Virus record (IMG/VR): IMGVR_UViG_3300027759_000426
Coordinates: 1-23,685 of that record
DNA: 23,685 bases
Direction: 5' to 3' (one strand)
Origin: a virus
The notes beneath the pieces are model-generated. The model ran no database searches, was not told the origin of the DNA, and saw nothing but the letters and a program-made list of their open reading frames with translations. Within the stretch, counting starts at the first letter, position 1. Each line of letters begins with the position of its first letter. Below, one piece after another: positions 17,453 through 23,685 of the stretch. The translations under genes and the position numbers were made by a program.

Positions 17453-18687
17453 TAAAATTAAAACATATATTAACAGAGGCGACTGACAATTTGCTGCAAA
17501 CATTTCCTATAGGATCTAAAAATTTCAATATTGGATATGATTCATCAATGAAAGAACCTGAAACGGGTCTTAATCGCGATACTGTTATTCAGAATTCTGA
17601 TTATGGAGATGGCGATGCTGCTCATAGATCTAGAGGCGGACATTTAGGCATTGATATTTTTGCGCCAAACGGTGAACCCGTAGTAGCACCAGTTACTGGT
17701 ATAGTAATTAAGTCATCTAATCAAGACCGTGGTGCAGGAGGCAAATTTGTTACTATTGATAAAAATGGAATTAGTTTTTATCACGCACATTTAGATCAAA
17801 CATATGTTGAAGACGGTCAAGAGGTAAAAGCTGGCCAATTAATTGGAACATGCGGCAATACAGGAAATGCAGCTGGCACACATCCACATGTACATTTTAG
17901 TATATTTCGTACAAAAGAAGGATATAGTCGTGGATCTATTAATCCATGGCCTAGTTTGCAAAATGTAATGTATAATGTAACAAAATCAGATAAAAATTTA
18001 GATGTTTTACATAAAAAATTGCAAAAATTAGGATTTGATTTAGGCAATGAGCAAAAATTTGGTATTAATGGGCCTAAAACTCAAACTGCATTGATTAAAT
18101 TAAATAAAACATACGATCAAAAACAGCAAACAGGCGGACTTACTAGCAAAATTGCATCATTTTTGTCAAGTATTATTAATTCTGATATTGCACAATCAGT
18201 ATTAGGCAATAACAAATCAAAAGATAAGTCAAGCATACAAAATAATGATGTTGCAACCACCGATATGCCATCGCGTGTTATTTCATTCTTAAAAAATAAA
18301 GGTTTAACTACATCGCAAGCATCAGGAATTGCTGGTAATATGGCAGTTGAGTCCGGATTCGAACCTGATGCAGTTGGCGATAATGGCACTTCATATGGAT
18401 TAGTGCAATGGCACGCTGATAGATGGACTAAATTAAAACAATATTGTGCTAAAAATAATTACGATGTATCGTCTGTTAGCGGACAATTGGAATATTTATG
18501 GTATGAATTAAAATCTAACTCTAGATTGGGATATGCTGAATTAATCAAACAAACAAATCCAAGAGATGCAGCGGAAATATTTGCTAAATATTTTGAGAGA
18601 CCCGCTAATATTTCAATAAAGCGCATGGATAATGCAGAAAACTATTATAACGAATATACAAAAAATGCAGCAGACAAAATTGCATAA
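17449..18687 (+). CDS. Tagged virion peptidoglycan hydrolase: M23 peptidase + binding domain + lysozyme-like
   Basis: Begins with the tag MIKLKHILTE, then three cell-wall modules in 412 residues. An M23 (LytM-like) zinc endopeptidase spans about 55-165: H65-x-x-x-D69 in GGHLGIDIFAPNG, H112-A-H114 and the H147-V-H149 pair in THPHVHF supply the metal and catalytic residues. A peptidoglycan-binding-1-like segment is at about 182-222 (LDVLHKKLQKLGFDLGNEQK). A phage tail-lysozyme domain (Phage_lysozyme2-like) runs from about 272 to the end, with E301 in MAVESGFEPDAVGDNG and SYGLVQWHADRW. It would cleave peptide and glycan bonds during infection or lysis. The tag suggests the enzyme is carried in the particle. 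Confidence 0.88.
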   Translation: MIKLKHILTEATDNLLQTFPIGSKNFNIGYDSSMKEPETGLNRDTVIQNSDYGDGDAAHRSRGGHLGIDIFAPNGEPVVAPVTGIVIKSSNQDRGAGGKFVTIDKNGISFYHAHLDQTYVEDGQEVKAGQLIGTCGNTGNAAGTHPHVHFSIFRTKEGYSRGSINPWPSLQNVMYNVTKSDKNLDVLHKKLQKLGFDLGNEQKFGINGPKTQTALIKLNKTYDQKQQTGGLTSKIASFLSSIINSDIAQSVLGNNKSKDKSSIQNNDVATTDMPSRVISFLKNKGLTTSQASGIAGNMAVESGFEPDAVGDNGTSYGLVQWHADRWTKLKQYCAKNNYDVSSVSGQLEYLWYELKSNSRLGYAELIKQTNPRDAAEIFAKYFERPANISIKRMDNAENYYNEYTKNAADKIA

Positions 18688-18698
18688 CAAAGGAACCA

Positions 18699-19223
18699 AT
18701 GAATTTATTTAATATTAACAATCCAAAACACAAACAAATTCTGCGTGAAGAACTAGCACGTGCTAAACGCATTTTACGCGAAGGTTACTCGGCTGATACA
18801 ATTTGGGATAAGATGACCAAAGAAGATCGTGAAACTGCATTATACGTTGCCAAAGCAACTAATCCTGAACAATTAATTGACGTAATATGGGATGAAGTTC
18901 CAGCAGATATTCAAGATTTAATTGACCTATCAGACTTTGAACTTGCAAAAGATGATCGAGAGGGTAGAAATTTATTAAGTGGTATTGATACTGCATTAAA
19001 AACTCCTGGGAACAAACAATTTGTAGACAAATTTTTAAAAAAAATAGGTCGCACGTCTTTGCGAGATATTACAATAAAACAAGCAACTCAATTGAACTTA
19101 GGAATAGGACAATATATTGCTAGCAAAAATAAAAGTTCCGGAATCGATGTTACTAATATTGATTGGAAAGACTATGACGGAACACCAAATACAAGAGATT
19201 GGCGCGGTGGCCGCATAAGTTAG
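18699..19223 (+). CDS. Hypothetical virion-associated protein, 174 aa
   Basis: MNLFNINNPKHKQILREELA begins a charged helix with two L-R-E strings (ILREE, ILREG) in the first 30 residues, possible sites for an L-x-E-cutting prohead protease. The rest is a mixed helical domain (MTKEDRETALYVAKATNPEQ, FVDKFLKKIGRTSLRDITIK) ending in DWRGGRIS. Starts 11 bases after the hydrolase gene with AAAGGAACC in front. No recognised family; a head protein is plausible from place and N-terminus. Confidence 0.6.
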   Translation: MNLFNINNPKHKQILREELARAKRILREGYSADTIWDKMTKEDRETALYVAKATNPEQLIDVIWDEVPADIQDLIDLSDFELAKDDREGRNLLSGIDTALKTPGNKQFVDKFLKKIGRTSLRDITIKQATQLNLGIGQYIASKNKSSGIDVTNIDWKDYDGTPNTRDWRGGRIS

Positions 19224-19224
19224 T

Positions 19225-19443
19225 ATGATTTGGTATAGAAATTATAATGCTATGAATAATTTAAATTTTATTTTGTTGAATGTAACTGATAAAAATGCAA
19301 ATATTATTCCAATGTATGTAAATAAAAATCATATAGTAAGAATATGGGAACGCGATACCAAAATTATAATTGAATTAACAGATTATACAGAATTAGAAAT
19401 TTGCAACGAGAACATAAACATATTTATGGACCGTTTTATGTAA
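19225..19443 (+). CDS. Hypothetical small protein, 72 aa
   Basis: Core MYVNKNHIVRIWERDTKIII followed by ELTDYTELEICNENINIFMD: two or three beta strands and a short helix. The layout slightly resembles FlbD-like small domains (strand, strand, E-x-V/I-x-x-h at the end). ATG 19225 follows the previous stop by 1 base; ATG 19252 is an alternative start. Function unknown. Confidence 0.55.
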   Translation: MIWYRNYNAMNNLNFILLNVTDKNANIIPMYVNKNHIVRIWERDTKIIIELTDYTELEICNENINIFMDRFM

Positions 19444-19478
19444 TGCAAATATTTATATATAAATAAAAAAAGGTTAAC

Positions 19479-19664
19479 ATGACATCACAAGAAATTTATG
19501 AAGTAATGGAGTCTCATTGGACAACATTTAAAGAAAATCACGATCGTTTTACTGATAAAAAAGTAAAAGCAGCTGGCGTTAGAGCTAGAAAATCAATTAA
19601 CGAATTAAAAAAATTAACAAGCAAATATAGATCAACACAATTAGCTGAAGCAAAATCTGCGTAA
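19479..19664 (+). CDS. Histone H1-like (Hc1-type) small DNA-binding protein, 61 aa
   Basis: MTSQEIYEVMESHWTTFKEN then KKVKAAGVRARKSINELKKL. The K-A-A-G-x-R-A-R-K-x-x-x-E-L-K-K-L pattern is that of the short histone H1-like proteins common in Bacteroidota, which coat or compact DNA. At 61 residues it has the normal length. The gene lies between virion genes and overlaps the start of the following large protein by one base, so it may help condense phage DNA. TATAAATA (19458-19465) and AAAAAAGG precede it. Confidence 0.65.
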   Translation: MTSQEIYEVMESHWTTFKENHDRFTDKKVKAAGVRARKSINELKKLTSKYRSTQLAEAKSA

Positions 19665-21544
19665 TGAAAAATCTAGAATATATAATTAAACATGCATTAA
19701 CTAGTCTTAAGGAACAGGCACAACCCGTTGCAAAAGAAACTGATAATGCAAAATCAGACGCTGTTGACTCACCATTTACTCCAGCAGAAGAGAAATTTCT
19801 TGGAAAGTTTGATGCATATGGGACAACTCATATTGGAATTATATATTCACTATCAGATATTGGTATTAGGGAATTTATAACGCGAAGCGGCGCAGACCTT
19901 AATATTAGTCCTGATATTTTAATTAGTTTATTGCGCAAAAAAACAATTAAATTGGTTCCTTACACAGGGTGGGGCAAAAACAATGATTATACAATTGAAT
20001 TGCAATTATCATTGGATGATGTTAAAGGATTAGGAGCACAAGATAAAGCAAAAGCAGAAACAGGAAGTACTGCAAGTGGTGCCGCTTCAGCACCAACCGA
20101 ACCTCCTCCGCCTGGCCCTGAAGTTTCTTGGGTAATTCCATATGGCGAATTAATCAAAGAATCTACAACGATTGCAAAACAATTGATTGCTGAAAAGTCT
20201 AAAAAGAAAAGTCCTGATGCAACCATATATGTTGATAAGTCTCGCATATTAAAACGGTTGCCTAAAGGATATATAACACAATTAGAACGCATTATCGATA
20301 TGATGGGCAAACGCGCACATACCGCACACGAAAAACAACGATTGGTTGCTGACATTCTTGACAACTTAGCAGTTAACTTGAATTTAACAGATAAACAAAT
20401 ACGCAAATCTTTTGAATTTTATAAAAATCAAAACAAACTTAAATCAGTTATTGATGATTTAAATGAAAATATTATTGTTGAGCAATCTATCAAAAAACCG
20501 ATCATATCCCCGGAATATAGAAAAAAATGGTTTGCGAATCAAGGTAAATTAATATTAAAGGTTATTTCATTTTGGGATAAAATTGGAAACTCAATGTCAG
20601 GTGATTATACTGAGGAGGAAGAAGTCTTTTTTAAAACGTGTATGGATACAATATCCAATTACAACACTGCTATCATGATCGATGCAATTGGAACTATAGT
20701 TTATTTAGCAAATACAAATTCCAATAATAAAGCAGAGTACATGTTTATGGATTGGATTCAAGATAATTTTCCCTTAGGTGAAAGTTGGGATCAACTACCA
20801 ATACCAGATGCAAGTTTAGGCAATGCATATTCATTAAAAACATTGTTTGGCGGGCCAGCTCGTCGATTAGTAATTAATGATAATAGTGTAGCTGACTTAG
20901 CCCACGAATTTGTGAAAAGTTTAAACGAAAAAGGAATTGGTCGTTTGGATATATATGGAACCGAAATTGATGATGAAGATCAACTGCAAAAACAATCGCG
21001 AGAAAAACAAATTGCTGCTAAAAAAAAATCACGTAACTGGTGGAATCCGCTTGATTGGATACTATCACATCCGGATTTTAATATGCAAGATTCTCCAAAT
21101 TATAATATGAAGACATTCTATCCGGCATATTCTAAAACAGAGGTTGATAGTGTGATCGGTGCATTATTAGCTCCATTTCGCGCTAAAGGCAGGAAAGCAA
21201 CATTTGTTGATACATTATCTAAAGAACAAAAGATTGCTCGAGGCAAATATGCATTGGCTCAAATTGCTAAACGTGTAAATTCATTTAATCCTAAAGCTAA
21301 AATTAAATGGACTAGTAGTGACCGAGGAAAAATATGGGTTGATTCTAAAGGTGTTGGAATTTATATTGTGCCAGCAAGTCCCGGCAAATTTGCCGGCGGC
21401 AAAAGTATATTATATGCAGATGGCACCTTAAAACTATATGATAAACAAGGTAATCTTAAATTAACAACAAAATGGGGTGCTGAATATGATACTGGCACTT
21501 GGCTTATAACGTGGCCGCCTAACAATCGAAGTCGTATCGATTAA
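19664..21544 (+). CDS. Large multidomain putative virion protein, 626 aa
   Basis: The largest protein of the window. It opens MKNLEYIIKHALTSLKEQAQ, a helix with L-K-E at 15-17 that could be a diverged version of the neighbours' cleavable tag. About 40-120 is one folded domain (EEKFLGKFDAYGTTHIGIIY...). Residues 126-152 are an Ala/Thr/Pro linker with PPPPGP. A helical region follows (about 185-280, RILKRLPKGYITQLERIIDM), then a long middle part. The C-terminal beta-rich part has KGVGIYIVPASPGKFAGGKS and repeats such as YADGTLKLYDKQGNLKL. No membrane helix, no enzyme motif. A structural or internally packaged protein is the best reading; low certainty. Confidence 0.7.
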   Translation: MKNLEYIIKHALTSLKEQAQPVAKETDNAKSDAVDSPFTPAEEKFLGKFDAYGTTHIGIIYSLSDIGIREFITRSGADLNISPDILISLLRKKTIKLVPYTGWGKNNDYTIELQLSLDDVKGLGAQDKAKAETGSTASGAASAPTEPPPPGPEVSWVIPYGELIKESTTIAKQLIAEKSKKKSPDATIYVDKSRILKRLPKGYITQLERIIDMMGKRAHTAHEKQRLVADILDNLAVNLNLTDKQIRKSFEFYKNQNKLKSVIDDLNENIIVEQSIKKPIISPEYRKKWFANQGKLILKVISFWDKIGNSMSGDYTEEEEVFFKTCMDTISNYNTAIMIDAIGTIVYLANTNSNNKAEYMFMDWIQDNFPLGESWDQLPIPDASLGNAYSLKTLFGGPARRLVINDNSVADLAHEFVKSLNEKGIGRLDIYGTEIDDEDQLQKQSREKQIAAKKKSRNWWNPLDWILSHPDFNMQDSPNYNMKTFYPAYSKTEVDSVIGALLAPFRAKGRKATFVDTLSKEQKIARGKYALAQIAKRVNSFNPKAKIKWTSSDRGKIWVDSKGVGIYIVPASPGKFAGGKSILYADGTLKLYDKQGNLKLTTKWGAEYDTGTWLITWPPNNRSRID

Positions 21545-21622
21545 TACATATTTAACATTGGAATCACAAATAAGTTTTCTTATAATATTGATAAGTTATA
21601 ATAATTAAAAACAAATAAAAAA

Positions 21623-21832
21623 ATGAGTTATTACACAGCAAAAGTCCAACTAACGGACGAAGTAGACACTCCAAAGGGTGTAAAAATCAAAAAAACTACA
21701 GAAACATATCTTGTAGAAGCATTATCGGTAACAGAAGCCGAAGCTAAAGTTATTAAAGATTTTACCGGGTACATGTTTGATTTTGAAGTAAAATCAGTAA
21801 ATGCCAGTAAAATTGTTAAAATTTTAGAATAA
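21623..21832 (+). CDS. DUF4494-like protein, 69 aa
   Basis: MSYYTAKVQLTDEVDTPKGV, then KIKKTTETYLVEALSVTEAE and AKVIKDFTGYMFDFEVKSVN. The order strand, K-x-x-E-x-Y-L-V-x-A-L-S-x-T-E-A-E-A, strand matches the DUF4494 family of Bacteroidota and their phages; function unknown. It is preceded by 79 bases of AT-rich spacer and overlaps the next ATG (TAATG). Confidence 0.6.
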   Translation: MSYYTAKVQLTDEVDTPKGVKIKKTTETYLVEALSVTEAEAKVIKDFTGYMFDFEVKSVNASKIVKILE

Positions 21833-22131
21833 TGGGATATGTAGAAGGAAACACGGTAATTGTCACAACAGAAGGCAAAAACCAAGTAGCAGTCGTATTA
21901 GATCGACGAGTTATCAATAAAGTATCCGTATATGATGTTTTATTAGAAAGTCGCACAGCACTAGTTATGATGACTACTAATTCTAGCAATAGAAACTATA
22001 TCAATAAATTATTAACTGCAAAGCTTTGTGATACAGATGCAATTCAAACAACTATTCCATACAAGGAATTGGTAGCAAATGATTTGATTCCACATCTAGA
22101 TGCAAATTCAGCAGGTAAAGCTTCTTGGTAA
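21832..22131 (+). CDS. Hypothetical protein, 99 aa
   Basis: MGYVEGNTVIVTTEGKNQVA and VVLDRRVINKVSVYDVLLES form a beta-rich N-terminal half; the second half is helical and mixed (NYINKLLTAKLCDTDAIQTT). The start lies in the stop of the preceding gene, and its own stop overlaps the next ATG. SH3-like at first sight, but no family is recognised. Confidence 0.65.
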   Translation: MGYVEGNTVIVTTEGKNQVAVVLDRRVINKVSVYDVLLESRTALVMMTTNSSNRNYINKLLTAKLCDTDAIQTTIPYKELVANDLIPHLDANSAGKASW

Positions 22132-22418
22132 TGAAATCTATTGATTCTATACAAAAACATGTTAATAAATATTATCCCGGGGCGATGCTTAATATGTCGC
22201 CTAAGGGTCAATATTATGTTGGATGGCACGATCAAAATTTAAATGACATATTTCTATTCAATGATTGTGATACAATAGAAGAAGCATGGAATAATGCACT
22301 TTTAACCATGCGCACCGAACGTAACATGAACCGTACACATCCTTTAAAGAAAATGATGTCGGAAGAAAAAAAAATGCAAAATAAAGAACGTATTGCTAAT
22401 CGAATTCATAAACGATAA
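22131..22418 (+). CDS. Hypothetical protein, 95 aa
   Basis: ATG 22131 (MKSIDSIQKHVNKYYPGAML) is preferred over a TTG two codons upstream because it forms the TAATG junction used by its neighbours. A small folded part (GQYYVGWHDQNLNDIFLFND, then EEAWNNALLTMRTERNMNR) is followed by a Lys/Arg/Met-rich helical tail. No recognised family. Overlaps the methyltransferase start by one base. Confidence 0.65.
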   Translation: MKSIDSIQKHVNKYYPGAMLNMSPKGQYYVGWHDQNLNDIFLFNDCDTIEEAWNNALLTMRTERNMNRTHPLKKMMSEEKKMQNKERIANRIHKR

Positions 22419-23074
22419 TGGAACAACAAAACTTACAAGACAAAATTTTAGGTATCATTGATACCGCAACGGAAGAAAAACAACGTTGGGATGAATTAAC
22501 GCCGGCGGATCCGGATTACATGATGTATAGTCCAAAATCAGTTGGATATCATGAAATAAATGAACAATTGTATTTGTTCCAAAATTTATTAGTAGGATTC
22601 AATCCTTCACAATCTATTTTAGATATAGGAAGTGGACGTGGTGATATGTGTAATTTCATCACGGAATTTTTTGGAGAACCTGCACCATGGACAGGAATTG
22701 ATCATAATCCAATCATGGCTGATCTAGCTAAAGAAAAATATGGCTATGATACAACCATTGGAGCATTTGAAACCGCAAAATTAAACAAACATGATTGGGT
22801 AGTAGCATCTGGAGTCTTTACTCAACGAAGATGTGAAACTGAAGACAAAGATTTGAAAAAGCTATTTGATGATATTGATATCATGTATGAAGCATCTAAT
22901 ACAGTAGTAGCATTTAATTTATTATCGCCTATAGGAACTAAACACCATGAAGGCTTTTTTTATGTCCATCCAGGACTTATGATGGACCTTCTTATTGAAA
23001 AGTATCGATATGTGACAGTCCGACACAATTATTCAAACGACGTATATACAATATTAATTTATAAATTCCAATAA
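22418..23074 (+). CDS. Class I SAM-dependent methyltransferase
   Basis: The 218-residue protein has the Rossmann SAM-binding motif I LDIGSGRGD (68-76), an acidic end of strand 2 in GIDHNPIM (93-100), and WVVASGVFTQ near the motif IV position. The N-terminal 60 residues form a helical cap. The substrate cannot be told from sequence: no N6-adenine DNA-methylase (D/N)PPY motif is seen, so a small molecule, protein or RNA target is as likely as DNA. The start overlaps the previous stop (TAATG), and the next gene begins 2 bases after its stop. Confidence 0.8.
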   Translation: MEQQNLQDKILGIIDTATEEKQRWDELTPADPDYMMYSPKSVGYHEINEQLYLFQNLLVGFNPSQSILDIGSGRGDMCNFITEFFGEPAPWTGIDHNPIMADLAKEKYGYDTTIGAFETAKLNKHDWVVASGVFTQRRCETEDKDLKKLFDDIDIMYEASNTVVAFNLLSPIGTKHHEGFFYVHPGLMMDLLIEKYRYVTVRHNYSNDVYTILIYKFQ

Positions 23075-23076
23075 CA

Positions 23077-23472
23077 ATGACAACAAAAAGTATTAATCAT
23101 CCATGGGGCGTAAGCGACAAATTTAGAACTCGTTATGGAAATACATGGGCAGATTTAGATTTCGTGTTCGAAGCTAAGATTTCAGCTGAAAATTTTAGTG
23201 ATGACCCAATGAACACAACAATTGGAGAACTGCATATTGCAGGACAACGTATTTTAATGCGATACAAAGATTTAATTGCATATGCAAAATTATATAATAC
23301 ATTGTCTGATAATTTGTACGCCGAAAAACTAAGCAAGGATACTACCATGGAAATTTCCATTAAAGGACGCAATTTTATGTTAAATAAACAAGAAATTGGC
23401 AAATTATCTACAACGTTAGACGATGCAGTAAAAACAGCAATAAAGGGATATCAGTTAGGTTTATATATATAA
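23077..23472 (+). CDS. Hypothetical protein, 131 aa
   Basis: MTTKSINHPWGVSDKFRTRY leads into a beta-rich part (FVFEAKISAENFSDDPMNTT, IGELHIAGQRILMRYKDLIA) and a helical end (TTLDDAVKTAIKGYQLGLYI). No signal peptide or membrane segment. Tightly packed with the methyltransferase gene (2 bases) and with the next gene (4 bases). No recognised family. Confidence 0.65.
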   Translation: MTTKSINHPWGVSDKFRTRYGNTWADLDFVFEAKISAENFSDDPMNTTIGELHIAGQRILMRYKDLIAYAKLYNTLSDNLYAEKLSKDTTMEISIKGRNFMLNKQEIGKLSTTLDDAVKTAIKGYQLGLYI

Positions 23473-23476
23473 TAAA

Positions 23477-23662
23477 ATGCCTATGTCAACGTACGTATTT
23501 TATTATAAAGCAGATAGTACTTGCGAACCCGTAGGCCGCGTAAAAGCAACTAGTTTAGTTGAAGCGCGTATGCATATTATGGAATTGAAGCAGTTACCAG
23601 AAGATGTGATAACTGAATTATTTGAAATAAAACAGGTATTAACTTATGAAACCAATATTTGA
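23477..23662 (+). CDS. Hypothetical protein, 61 aa
   Basis: MPMSTYVFYYKADSTCEPVG then RVKATSLVEARMHIMELKQL and PEDVITELFEIKQVLTYETN: two strands around a helix, reminiscent of small ferredoxin-like folds. ATG 23483 is an alternative start two codons in. It overlaps the partial gene at the right edge by 17 bases. Function unknown. Confidence 0.6.
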   Translation: MPMSTYVFYYKADSTCEPVGRVKATSLVEARMHIMELKQLPEDVITELFEIKQVLTYETNI

Positions 23663-23685
23663 TTTAATGACTGTTAACTATGCAG
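23646..23685 (+). CDS. Start of a gene cut by the window edge
   Basis: Thirteen codons, MKPIFDLMTVNYA, are open to the right edge. The start lies inside the end of the previous gene in another frame. Too little is visible to identify it, and the real start could lie elsewhere. Confidence 0.35.
   Translation, partial: MKPIFDLMTVNYA

Overview
This window looks like part of a large tailed-phage (myovirus-like) genome whose host is probably in the Bacteroidota. The phage case rests on a T4-type ATP-dependent DNA ligase, a run of proteins sharing a short N-terminal tag ending in L-x-E (like the T4 capsid-targeting sequence), a phage-type sigma factor, a virion-type M23/lysozyme protein, and dozens of very short, tightly packed genes, all on the + strand. 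The host guess rests on promoters whose downstream element, TATCTTTA, resembles the Bacteroidota TAnnTTTG element, on a DUF4494-like gene and on a gene resembling the Bacteroidota histone H1-like (Hc1) family. Both are read by eye, without database support.

Layout. (1) 1-5349: small accessory genes with frequent start/stop overlaps, several one-helix membrane peptides, the DNA ligase, and a cluster of recombined cassettes starting with variants of MKTAVEWLVEQL. (2) 5350-6237: about 0.9 kb without a convincing gene, holding palindromes and a cluster of about 17 TATTTTTAG-type repeats; a candidate replication origin or protein-binding array. (3) 6238-6606: two tiny membrane peptides, a GC-rich structured RNA region ending in a clear intrinsic terminator, and three DnaA-box matches. 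(4) 6607-14175: a regulon-like block of small genes, a sigma factor and an AAA+ ATPase, served by 13 near-identical promoters. Each has a TTAGGATCCTAA-type palindrome (11 of 13 close to exact) exactly 24 bp start-to-start from an invariant TATCTTTA, usually followed by a leader hairpin and a GAGAG ribosome-binding motif. A tRNA-like RNA with an odd insertion lies near the start, and a G6/C6/T7 terminator closes the block. (5) 14176-14451: G/C-tract and hairpin-rich spacer. (6) 14452-21544: probable virion/head genes. Five proteins begin M-I-K/R-L-K-x-x-L-x-E; a Dps/ferritin-like protein, an EF-hand-like acidic protein, a peptidoglycan hydrolase and a histone-like protein lie among them. (7) 21623-23685: small genes, a class I methyltransferase and a partial gene.

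How it may work together (inference). The sigma factor lies behind one of the 13 repeated promoters, so it may direct its own regulon or be induced with it. The structured RNA before that block carries two hairpin loops with CTCTCTTA, complementary to the AAGAGAG translation signal in front of most genes of the block. A repeated hairpin with loop CTCTCA follows two genes of the same block. This suggests RNA-level control of the regulon. The tagged proteins of region 6 are candidates for packaging inside the head and proteolytic maturation.
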